Below are positions 1 to 5,660 of a stretch of DNA of 38,563 nt, one piece after another. Under the pieces are notes generated by a model. It did no database searches. It saw only the letters and a list, made by a program, of their open reading frames with translations, and was not told where the DNA came from. Every line of letters starts with the position of its first letter. Within the stretch, counting starts at the first letter, position 1. The stretch spans positions 1-38,563 of IMG/VR virus record IMGVR_UViG_3300032265_002162. One strand, given 5' to 3'. The position numbers and the translations under genes were made by a program. Origin of the DNA: a virus.

Positions 1-28
1 GTAGATAAGGTGACCAAAGGAGTTAGAT

Positions 29-697
29 ATGCATACGTTTCTTGGGCTTGGTAAATTGCGACTTATAGGTATCATTTTACTATCGGTTTTAATACCTATA
101 GGTTGCAATGCATCTGATTGTCCAGACTTATATCCTAATAATAAACCTATTGAAGTTCGTAACACCGTGGAGTTGTGTAATTCTTTTTTTGTTTCGGTAT
201 TTGATAAAAATAATCAAAGAGTTATTTTGGTGTCTGAACATTTAAAACATAACGGTGTTGGTACAGTAACAAGAAAAGATGCTTTTCATTCTGATAATAG
301 AGTGGGTAAAAAACCATCTCCATCACAATACACTAATTCGGGTTACGACAAAGGCCATATGGCACCCGCTGGTGACGCATCAAACGATCAGGAAATGTAT
401 GAAACATTTCTAATGACTAACATGACACCACAAGAACCTACATTGAATAGGCAATCTTGGAAAGAATTGGAAGAACACACAAGAACTTTGTTGGCCAATT
501 CTAAATCGGATATGTATATTATTACTTTTGCCATTTATGCTGATAATAAACAAATAAGTGGCATACCAATACCAACAGCATATTGGAAAGTGGTAACTAT
601 TGATGGTGTAACTAAGTATTATTATGCTCCTAATACACCTCATGCCAAAGTGGTAGAGAACGGTAAAGTACCAATTTTGTCGTTATTGCCTAAATAA
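29..697 (+). CDS. Secreted DNA/RNA non-specific endonuclease (beta-beta-alpha metal, NUC family)
   Basis: A 222-residue protein that should cleave DNA and/or RNA using a single Mg2+. Residues 107-110 read DKGH, the family's DRGH motif with Lys for Arg, so H110 is the expected general base. N140 in the LNRQSW segment fits the metal-binding Asn and E148 the following Glu, at the same spacing as in Serratia nuclease. Residues 9-25 form a hydrophobic export segment after a basic N-terminus. IGCNAS at about 24-29 could be an imperfect lipobox or a Sec cleavage site, so the enzyme probably acts outside the cytoplasm. The ATG is preceded by AAAGGAG at 16-22 with 6 nt spacing. Role in the phage is inferred: nucleotide scavenging or destruction of extracellular or competing DNA. 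Confidence 0.85.
   Translation: MHTFLGLGKLRLIGIILLSVLIPIGCNASDCPDLYPNNKPIEVRNTVELCNSFFVSVFDKNNQRVILVSEHLKHNGVGTVTRKDAFHSDNRVGKKPSPSQYTNSGYDKGHMAPAGDASNDQEMYETFLMTNMTPQEPTLNRQSWKELEEHTRTLLANSKSDMYIITFAIYADNKQISGIPIPTAYWKVVTIDGVTKYYYAPNTPHAKVVENGKVPILSLLPK
690..696 (+). promoter_or_regulatory. Late-promoter-like box CTAAATA
   Basis: CTAAATA followed by AT, the same nonamer seen at other gene junctions in this window. It overlaps the nuclease stop codon, so chance cannot be excluded. It lies just upstream of a sigma70-like promoter at 701-729. Confidence 0.35.
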
Positions 698-700
698 TGG

Positions 701-729
701 TTGACTTTTAACATATTATGGTGTATAAT
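701..729 (+). promoter_or_regulatory. Near-consensus sigma70 promoter for the 43-codon ORF and tmRNA
   Basis: The -35 box is TTGACT (701-706) and the -10 box is TATAAT (724-729), with a 17-nt spacer. This is almost a perfect bacterial housekeeping promoter. Transcription should start near 736, inside or beside a 7-bp hairpin (735-741 with 748-754) that would form at the 5' end of the RNA. The arrangement suggests host RNA polymerase transcribes the downstream ORF and tmRNA, probably early in infection. Confidence 0.75.
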
Positions 730-769
730 GGTTTCCTATTTCGGATAAAATAGGTGATAGGTCGGAAAA

Positions 770-901
770 ATGAAAGTAAAAGAACTAGTTAAGAGATTAT
801 ATAAGGCTGAAATTGAGCACGATATGCCATTGGTAAAAAAACTATGGTATAAATTGCTTAAGAAAAGTCTTAAAGGTAAACATACCGAATCCGTAAAGTA
901 A
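770..901 (+). CDS. Small lysine-rich protein of unknown function
   Basis: A 43-codon ORF from ATG at 770 to TAA at 901. The product is strongly basic (14 Lys) and probably helical, beginning MKVKELVKRLYKAE and ending KHTESVK. No family is recognised with confidence. It is the first ORF after the sigma70 promoter and ends just before the tmRNA acceptor piece, so both would share a transcript. The GG-containing stretch before the ATG is a weak ribosome-binding site. It could instead be non-coding leader of the tmRNA precursor. The amphipathic KLWYKLLKK segment favours a real peptide. Confidence 0.5.
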   Translation: MKVKELVKRLYKAEIEHDMPLVKKLWYKLLKKSLKGKHTESVK

Positions 902-961
902 TTCGTAGAAGTTGTTTGAAAGTTGTTGTGGACATGGATGCAATTTCCATCACCTCCACCA

Positions 962-1023
962 GAAGCATACTACCAAACCGAGTTATCGGTAGCGAAGCCA
1001 AAAGGCCGTAGTATGCTTCTGAT
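962..1023 (+). other. Intervening segment removed from the permuted tmRNA precursor
   Basis: This segment lies between the CCA end of the acceptor piece (961) and the first G of the coding piece (1024). A 13-bp stem (961-973 with 1008-1020) encloses two small hairpins: 977-981/986-990 with loop GTTA, and 997-999/1004-1006 with loop AAAA. The fold would be a three-way junction holding both pieces together until processing. In known permuted tmRNAs the equivalent segment is cut out by tRNA-type end processing. That step is inferred here. Confidence 0.75.
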
Positions 1024-1103
1024 GGGGGTGAAATAGATTCGACATGACAGTAAGTATGACAACGGAGAATCGGCAGAGTAGCCGTAAAAACTATAAATTA
1101 AAC

Positions 1104-1139
1104 GCAAACGATAATAAGTATGCACTTGCTGCCTAATAG
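1104..1139 (+). other. tmRNA proteolysis-tag reading frame
   Basis: The resume codon GCA at 1104-1106 begins ten sense codons that read ANDNKYALAA and end at TAA TAG. With the Ala charged on the tmRNA the full tag would be AANDNKYALAA. It has the same length as the E. coli tag and differs from it at two positions. The C-terminal ALAA is the part read by ClpXP and ClpAP. Confidence 0.88.
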
Positions 1140-1188
1140 GTAAGCGGAGTTTTGATGGGTGAACTTAGCAACAGAATCACCCATCACC

Positions 1189-1222
1189 AAATATTATAAA
1201 TGAACAAATATTATGAATGAAC
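1189..1222 (+). repeat. 17-bp tandem duplication across a start codon
   Basis: AAATATTATAAATGAAC (1189-1205) is followed directly by AAATATTATGAATGAAC (1206-1222), with one mismatch, and a partial third copy follows. The second copy contains the ATG at 1213 of the first oxygenase. The first copy creates a six-codon ORF at 1200 whose stop overlaps that start. Confidence 0.85.
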
Positions 1223-1815
1223 AAATACTATTCAAAGAACCATACATATCTTATTTTCATAATTTATTCACAAATAAAGAATGTGACTATATTATAAAAA
1301 TGAGTGAACGTATTGGTAAATTCAAAAGATCAACGATTCACAACACACAAACAAAATTAAGTGAAATACACGATATGAGAACATCATCAACTTTTGATGA
1401 TGACGAAGGTAATTTTGATTTTGTTAGGTTTAAATCATATGAAACATTGAAGGATAAATTTTGGTATATTAAAAATTTTAATATCAATCATTTTGAAAAA
1501 ACTCAAATGCAAAGATATAATGAAAGTGAATATGTTCTTCATCATTTAGACTGTTTTAATACCGTTAATAAAAAAACTACAGAGAATGATAAAATTGCCA
1601 CATTACTCATCTATTTAAATGATGATTTTGAAGGTGGTGAAACATCATTTAACAAATTAAATCTTAAAATTAAACCAGAAAAAGGTTCTGCTTTATATTT
1701 TGAATTCAAGTATGTTGATGCTTTGAATGGAATGACTAGACACGAAGCATTACCGGTAACCAAAGGAACAAAATATGTAATTACATCTTGGATTAGGAAT
1801 AAACCATATGGATGA
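1213..1815 (+). CDS. 2OG-Fe(II) oxygenase, prolyl 4-hydroxylase type (copy 1)
   Basis: A 200-residue non-haem iron dioxygenase that should couple 2-oxoglutarate decarboxylation to hydroxylation of a peptide or other substrate. The iron ligands are visible: H111-x-D113 in HHLDCF and H177 in RHEALPV. K187 in KGTKYVITSWIR is the expected 2-oxoglutarate-binding Lys. The FEGGETSF turn (139-146) and the PEKGSALYFE strand (155-164) are typical of the P4Hc fold. It overlaps the next gene by 8 nt, and that gene is a paralogue with its ligands at identical residue numbers. No good Shine-Dalgarno is seen. The start lies in a 17-bp tandem duplication. The substrate is unknown; related enzymes occur in other aquatic T4-like phages. 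Confidence 0.85.
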   Translation: MNEQILFKEPYISYFHNLFTNKECDYIIKMSERIGKFKRSTIHNTQTKLSEIHDMRTSSTFDDDEGNFDFVRFKSYETLKDKFWYIKNFNINHFEKTQMQRYNESEYVLHHLDCFNTVNKKTTENDKIATLLIYLNDDFEGGETSFNKLNLKIKPEKGSALYFEFKYVDALNGMTRHEALPVTKGTKYVITSWIRNKPYG

Positions 1816-2455
1816 AGTGATATTAAATCCTGAACCTTTTATGTCCTATTATTATAAATTATTTACAGACCAAGAATGTAATGATGTAATTGAGTATAGT
1901 AAAAAAGAAGAAAATTATTATAGGTCTTTAAATTTTAGTCATGAGTTGAAAGCAGGAGAAATAACAGATTTTAGGACAAGTGATGTTTGCCTCGACAGAA
2001 AAGATAAATTTCTTTTTATGAAAGAAAGAATTTACGAAGCTGTAAAGGATCGATTTTGGTATATTGATAATTTTAATATTAACCACTTTGATCATATACA
2101 AATATTGAGATATAAAGAAGGACAACAATATAAGCCTCATTTTGATTTCTTTAATATGCCAGATAAACACGCAACAGATAATGATAGGATTGCAACCGCC
2201 ATATTGTATTTAAATGATGATTTCTCAGGAGGTGAAACTAAATTTCCTGAGTTAGGACGTACAATCTCACCGGAGAAAGGTTCTTTATTATACTTTGAAT
2301 ATAAATACCTACACGACCTCAATATTTTTACACGGCACCAAGGTATGCCAGTAACTAAAGGAATAAAATATATAATATCATTTTGGATCAGAGCTAATCC
2401 CAACAATTCGCCGGTGACGATCACCGATTTTAACACTCCACAAATAAAAAACTAA
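1808..2455 (+). CDS. 2OG-Fe(II) oxygenase, prolyl 4-hydroxylase type (copy 2)
   Basis: A 215-residue paralogue of the preceding gene, starting inside it with an 8-nt overlap, so translation is likely coupled. H111-x-D113 (HFD), H177 (RHQGMPV) and K187 (KGIKYIISFWIR) keep the complete iron and 2-oxoglutarate site. SGGETKF and SPEKGSLLYFEYKY match the family core. The two copies agree closely in the core (FWYI-NFNINHF, IYLNDDF-type segments) and differ mainly at residues 36-65 and at the C-terminus. That suggests duplication followed by change in substrate-facing loops. Two active copies could form a heterodimer or modify different targets. Confidence 0.85.
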   Translation: MDEVILNPEPFMSYYYKLFTDQECNDVIEYSKKEENYYRSLNFSHELKAGEITDFRTSDVCLDRKDKFLFMKERIYEAVKDRFWYIDNFNINHFDHIQILRYKEGQQYKPHFDFFNMPDKHATDNDRIATAILYLNDDFSGGETKFPELGRTISPEKGSLLYFEYKYLHDLNIFTRHQGMPVTKGIKYIISFWIRANPNNSPVTITDFNTPQIKN

Positions 2456-2513
2456 TAATCGTAATTGGAGACCAAGATAACAGAATATCGTTATCGTAAT
2501 CAAAAAGGAGAGT

Positions 2514-3044
2514 ATGATGTTTACATCTAATTCTAAAAAAGCATTACCAAGTATTTTATTAATAATTTTTTGTTCTGTTTTTATGTATACAGAGCCAACA
2601 TTATCTAATATTATTGTTTCGCAAATAATACAACAGGATGTTTCAGATTCTTTTAATAAAGAATTACAATGTTTAACCGAAAATGTTTATTATGAGGCAG
2701 GTTCGGAATCTTATGAAGGTAAATTAGCCGTAGCACAGGTTACAATCAATCGTGTCAATTCGGGAAAATTTGCTCCGGACATTTGTTCAGTTGTGCATCA
2801 AAAAACAGGAAACACTTATCAATTTAGTTGGGTTGGATTGGTAAATAAGAACGCAAGTAAAGATAAATACCAATGGGAAGAAGCTCAAATAGTTGCCAGA
2901 AAAGCCTTGACAGAATCTAAATTACATGATACAATTGCTAGAACAAATGCATTGTACTATCATGCTGACTATGTAAATCCTGGTTGGAATAACAAAAAGG
3001 TAGTACAGAAAATAGGACGTCATATATTCTATGTCAGCATCTAA
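2514..3044 (+). CDS. SleB-type cell wall hydrolase (candidate endolysin)
   Basis: A 176-residue Hydrolase_2/SleB family protein predicted to cleave peptidoglycan glycan strands. The hallmark TENVYYEAGSESYEGKLAV is at residues 55-73, and E61 in YYEA is the likely catalytic acid. INRVNSGKFAPDICSVV, QFSWVG (103-108) and ALYYHADYVNPGW (146-158) follow as in the family. Residues 11-26 are a hydrophobic segment that would act as a signal or signal-anchor, so export may not need a holin. AAGGAG at 2505-2510 lies only 3 nt before the first ATG but 6 nt before a second in-frame ATG at 2517, which may be the true start. The end overlaps the next ORF by 14 nt. It is the best lysis enzyme candidate in the window. 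Confidence 0.82.
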   Translation: MMFTSNSKKALPSILLIIFCSVFMYTEPTLSNIIVSQIIQQDVSDSFNKELQCLTENVYYEAGSESYEGKLAVAQVTINRVNSGKFAPDICSVVHQKTGNTYQFSWVGLVNKNASKDKYQWEEAQIVARKALTESKLHDTIARTNALYYHADYVNPGWNNKKVVQKIGRHIFYVSI

Positions 3045-3225
3045 AAAAACTTTTTATGATATTAGAGATTATGGAAAAGATGGTGATGTAATGTTAGTAA
3101 GAATACAAGAGAGAGAAAGAATTGAAGGATTAGCTCCTATGCACTCTCAATGTATTATGATGAAAAAAGAAGAACTTGAACAATTAATGGAAGCCGTGAA
3201 CAATTATTATGCCGACAAAAGATGA
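3031..3225 (+). CDS. Small conserved-looking protein, function unknown
   Basis: A 64-residue soluble protein with no signal or membrane segment. It begins MSASKKTFYDIRDYG, has a short beta-like stretch (DVMLVRIQERER) and ends in a charged helix (KKEELEQLMEAVNNYY). It overlaps the hydrolase upstream by 14 nt and the gp33-like gene downstream by 17 nt, so it sits inside a translationally coupled operon, which supports it being real. No family is recognised. Confidence 0.65.
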   Translation: MSASKKTFYDIRDYGKDGDVMLVRIQERERIEGLAPMHSQCIMMKKEELEQLMEAVNNYYADKR

Positions 3226-3430
3226 AGTAAAGCAGTTCAGTATTCTAGTTGAAAAATTGGCGACAGAAAAACGTTTAGGATTAATGGACGCTATTTGCCA
3301 TCATTGCAAAGAAACTGGCCTTGAAATAGAGGTTGCTGCCAGTCTGATATCTTCTGCTCTCAAGGCAAAGATTAAAGAAGAAGCACAATCTCTTAACCTT
3401 ATGAAGAAAACCTCCAAACTGCCTCTATGA
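3209..3430 (+). CDS. 33: Late transcription coactivator, gp33-like
   Basis: A 73-residue protein resembling the short gp33 of aquatic T4-like phages. In T4, gp33 bridges RNA polymerase to the sliding clamp gp45 and activates late promoters with the sigma factor gp55. The visible support is the helical pattern QFSILVEKLATEKRLGLMDAICHHCKE, the segment ISSALKAKIKEEAQSL and the hydrophobic C-terminus, where the clamp-binding motif lies in gp33. T4 gp33 is longer (112 residues). The strongest support is position: it overlaps the next gene by ATGA, and that gene is gp59, exactly the T4 order 33-59-32. The similarity is judged by eye and the protein is short. Confidence 0.65.
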   Translation: MPTKDEVKQFSILVEKLATEKRLGLMDAICHHCKETGLEIEVAASLISSALKAKIKEEAQSLNLMKKTSKLPL

Positions 3431-4029
3431 CTGAAAATACAGGCTTTGCAGCATTTGCCTTGTACAATTCACTAAAGCTGCACTTCACATCAAACTCCTA
3501 CGATTACTTTAAGTATCATGGTAAGACAAATGTTACCAAGGAAAACTTTGCCACTCGTAAAGATAAATATTCTTTTTATAAGTTATCTCGTAAGTTTCAA
3601 TTAGAAGAATTAAAACACTTTTTTATTGCCAATTTTTTACAAGGTGATAAATGGGTAGGTGATATGTTGACACCTGAAGGTGAAGAACACTATAAGAAAT
3701 GGTTAAAAACCACTCAAAGCTTGACTTATATTTTTGAGAACGATATACTGTATTTACTGGACAAATATTCACCAGAAGAAACAATTAAAGTGGTTAGTGG
3801 AAGTTATCCAAAGTTATTAGTGGAAGTACAGCAAGGTAAAGTTGCCATAGAAACCTTGATTATCATGAACGATATTATGGAATTCTTTCCTATGTGGGAA
3901 AAGAAAATTGATGACGATATTATATGGCCAAATTTCAAACTGAAATGTTTGAAATATCAACCTTTCATTGATTATGATAAAAGTAAATTTAAAACAATAT
4001 TAAAAGAAAAAATACATGAACAAGCCTAA
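3427..4029 (+). CDS. 59: Replicative helicase loader, gp59
   Basis: A 200-residue protein that should load the gp41 helicase onto gp32-covered forked DNA. The segment RKDKYSFYKLSRKFQLEEL (44-62), continued by FFIANFLQGDKWVGDM (65-80), lines up well with T4 gp59 (RRDKYFFQKLSEKYKLKEL and AWIGDI). The later IETLIIMNDIMEF and IWPNFKLKCLKYQ segments also have T4 counterparts (FETFILLDSFLNI, VWNNYSIKLKAYR). Length is close to T4 gp59 (217 residues). The start codon overlaps the gp33 stop as ATGA. It is separated from gp32 by a nucleotidase-like gene that is absent at this position in T4. Confidence 0.88.
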   Translation: MTENTGFAAFALYNSLKLHFTSNSYDYFKYHGKTNVTKENFATRKDKYSFYKLSRKFQLEELKHFFIANFLQGDKWVGDMLTPEGEEHYKKWLKTTQSLTYIFENDILYLLDKYSPEETIKVVSGSYPKLLVEVQQGKVAIETLIIMNDIMEFFPMWEKKIDDDIIWPNFKLKCLKYQPFIDYDKSKFKTILKEKIHEQA

Positions 4030-4507
4030 AATCAGTTGCATCTATTTGGACATGGATGGTGTGATTGCAGATTTTGTAAAGCGTTACAAAGAGATATACG
4101 ATATAGAACCAAAAGAAGCGGAAAAACAAAAAAGATTTGACCACTTCTTTGATGATTTTATTGCTAATCAACATTTTGCTACACTTGATTTAATGCCACA
4201 CGCTATGGCTGGCGTTGAATTTCTCCGTAAAGCACCAGTACCCACTCAGATACTTTCTTCTACTGCCAATGAAGAAAGATACCACGACATCTCTAAACAA
4301 AAGATGATTTGGTTACAAAAGCACGGCATTACATTCAATCCTATATTTGTTCCTGGAAAGCGTCACAAACAAATCCACGCAGCACCAGACAAGATTATTA
4401 TTGATGATACAGAGTCCGTGATTGACCAATGGAGAGCCGCAGGAGGCATTGGTATTCTACATAAGGATTGGCCAACAACTTTGGCAATATTGCAGTTATA
4501 TGTTTGA
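4016..4507 (+). CDS. HAD-superfamily 5'(3')-deoxyribonucleotidase-like phosphatase
   Basis: A 163-residue HAD phosphatase. Motif I is YLDMDGVIADF (10-20) with nucleophile D12 and acid/base D14. Motif II is ILSST (79-83). A Lys-rich GKRHKQ stretch (114-119) can supply motif III. Motif IV is IIIDDTESVIDQW (127-139) with D130 and D131. The compact size and the DMDGVIADF start are typical of phage 5' nucleotidases that dephosphorylate deoxynucleoside monophosphates. It overlaps gp59 by 14 nt and precedes gp32, so it is co-expressed with replication genes and probably adjusts nucleotide pools. Other HAD substrates cannot be ruled out. Confidence 0.78.
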   Translation: MNKPKISCIYLDMDGVIADFVKRYKEIYDIEPKEAEKQKRFDHFFDDFIANQHFATLDLMPHAMAGVEFLRKAPVPTQILSSTANEERYHDISKQKMIWLQKHGITFNPIFVPGKRHKQIHAAPDKIIIDDTESVIDQWRAAGGIGILHKDWPTTLAILQLYV

Positions 4508-4532
4508 CAAACGCCTAAATAAATGATATACT
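4504..4532 (+). promoter_or_regulatory. Near-consensus sigma70 promoter for gp32
   Basis: TTGACA (4504-4509) and TATACT (4527-4532) with a 17-nt spacer. The -35 box overlaps the stop codon of the upstream nucleotidase gene. The spacer contains a late-type CTAAATA box (4515-4521), so early and late transcription of gp32 may share the site. The leader to the gp32 start would be about 75 nt. Confidence 0.7.
4515..4521 (+). promoter_or_regulatory. Late-promoter-like box CTAAATA upstream of gp32
   Basis: This matches the late-promoter core of T4-like phages (TATAAATA in T4, CTAAATA-type in aquatic relatives). It is embedded in the spacer of the sigma70-like promoter. T4 gene 32 also has several promoters for different infection stages. 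Confidence 0.45.
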
Positions 4533-4614
4533 AGCAGTTGATTATGAGAAGTAATTTGAAAGTTTTATATATTCCGTTTAATATTCCGTACATACGAAAG
4601 AAAGGTAACACAAT

Positions 4615-5508
4615 ATGAGTTTCGCAAATCTCAAACGCCAATCTGGCAACCTCGATAAACTTAGCAAAGCAATTGAGGCTCTTAATTCAAATCCCGATGC
4701 ATCCGATAAATCAGATAATTTCTGGCGCCCAGCTGTTGATAAATCTGGCAATGGTATGGCAGAAATTCGTTTTCTACCTGCTTCTGAAAAAGATGGTGAA
4801 GATGCTTTGCCTTGGGTTAAAGTATTCTCACATGGATTTCAAGGTCCTGGTGGATGGTTGATTGATAACTGTCTGACTACCAAGAATCAACAATGTCCTG
4901 TTTGTGAACATAATTCTGCATTGTGGAATTCTGGCATCGAAGCAAACAAAGATGTGGTTCGTAAGCAAAAGCGTAAGTTAAATTATATCGCTAACGTCTA
5001 TATTGTTTCTGATCCTAAAAATCCAGAAAATGAAGGACAAGTTAAACTGTTCAAGTTCGGTAAGAAAATCTTTGATAAGATTACTGAAGCGATGAATCCA
5101 CAATTTGATGACGAAACACCAATCAATCCATTTGATTTATGGAAAGGTGCTAACTTTAAATTGAAAATTCGTAAAGTAGAAGGCTATCAGAACTATGATA
5201 AGTCTGAATTTTCATCTGCATCACCATTGTTTGAAGATGATTCAAAATTGGAATCTGTGTATGAAAAAGAATTCTCACTGCAAGAATTGGTTAGTGATAA
5301 AGAGTTTAAGTCATATGATGTTTTGAAACAACGCCTCGATAAGGTGTTAGGTTTAAATGGTGAAGTTGTTGCACCTAAGACTACAGTTGAAACAATCAAA
5401 GAACAAGTTCGGACAGCTCCTAAGAAAGCCGTTGAAGTCGAACCTAGTTTAGCTACAGAGGAAGACGATGATCTATCCTATTTCTCAAAGCTTGCTGAGG
5501 AAGATTAA
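4615..5508 (+). CDS. 32: Single-stranded DNA-binding protein gp32
   Basis: A 297-residue replication, recombination and repair SSB. The N-terminal basic segment MSFANLKRQSGNLDKLSKAI matches the cooperativity (LAST) region. The zinc site H73-C86-C94-C97 is present with spacings 13-8-3 (T4: 13-10-3). The OB core includes WVKVFSHGFQGPGGWLIDN and LNYIANVYIVSDPKNPENEGQVKLFKFGKKIFDKI. The C-terminus is a strongly acidic tail (EEDDDLSYFSKLAEED), the partner-binding domain of gp32. AAAGGT lies about 8 nt before the ATG. A 107-nt leader with a sigma70 promoter and a late box precedes it. T4 gp32 represses its own translation through its leader; no clear pseudoknot was identified here. Confidence 0.95.
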   Translation: MSFANLKRQSGNLDKLSKAIEALNSNPDASDKSDNFWRPAVDKSGNGMAEIRFLPASEKDGEDALPWVKVFSHGFQGPGGWLIDNCLTTKNQQCPVCEHNSALWNSGIEANKDVVRKQKRKLNYIANVYIVSDPKNPENEGQVKLFKFGKKIFDKITEAMNPQFDDETPINPFDLWKGANFKLKIRKVEGYQNYDKSEFSSASPLFEDDSKLESVYEKEFSLQELVSDKEFKSYDVLKQRLDKVLGLNGEVVAPKTTVETIKEQVRTAPKKAVEVEPSLATEEDDDLSYFSKLAEED

Positions 5509-5647
5509 TCTCTTTTTGTTATGTTTCACTTTGAGTGGATGTAGTATACTCGGAGAAATTGCCGGACTTGAAGGAAGTTGTGTACAAAAAGAAGCTGACA
5601 TTCCTTGTAAACCGGCAACATTTGAAATACTTCACATTGAGTTTTGA
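5492..5647 (+). CDS. Small lipoprotein with TTG start (possible outer spanin)
   Basis: A 51-residue ORF lacking ATG, read from TTG at 5492 to TGA at 5647. It overlaps the last 17 nt of gp32. Read with Met at the TTG, it gives MLRKINLFLLCFTLSGC, a textbook lipoprotein signal: basic n-region, hydrophobic core, and lipobox LSGC with C17 as the lipidated residue. The mature part is about 35 residues with two further Cys (GSCVQKE, IPCKPATF) and ends in HIEF. The stop lies 14 nt before a strong terminator, so the frame fits exactly between gp32 and the end of the transcript. Rz1-type outer spanins are short lipoproteins, but this one is not Pro-rich and no inner spanin was found, so lysis function is a guess. 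Confidence 0.6.
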   Translation: MLRKINLFLLCFTLSGCSILGEIAGLEGSCVQKEADIPCKPATFEILHIEF

Positions 5648-5660
5648 CTATATTATGATA

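Larger units (their letters stand above)
905..1186 (+). ncRNA. ssrA: Circularly permuted (two-piece) tmRNA, ssrA
   Basis: The gene order is acceptor piece, spacer, coding piece. The acceptor piece has a 5-bp T stem (934-938/946-950) with the 7-nt loop TGCAATT, then CACCTCC (951-957) and ACCA (958-961). The coding piece starts at 1024 with GGGGGTG, which pairs over 7 bp with 951-957. The third pair is G1026 with U955, the G3-U70 identity element for alanyl-tRNA synthetase. Next comes AGATTCGACA, matching the conserved tmRNA D-region, then a CGGC/GCCG hairpin (1071-1084) in the pseudoknot-1 position. An open tag frame follows at 1104-1136, encoding ANDNKYALAA and stopping at TAA TAG. A 9-bp hairpin (1154-1162/1177-1185) closes the coding piece. 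The RNA should rescue stalled ribosomes with SmpB and tag peptides for proteolysis. The 5' boundary of the acceptor piece is uncertain. Confidence 0.9.

Noticed and set aside
1154-1185. Rho-independent terminator after the tmRNA
   Set aside because: The hairpin is strong but has a 14-nt loop and no T run after it. It fits better as the closing hairpin of the tmRNA coding piece.
1021-1189. A one-piece tmRNA or tRNA-like unit ending in the ACCA at 1186-1189
   Set aside because: TCACCCATC at 1177-1185 pairs better with the adjacent GATGGGTGA at 1154-1162. There is no T arm before this ACCA. The upstream 934-961 segment gives a full T arm and a 7-bp acceptor pairing with G-U at position 3.
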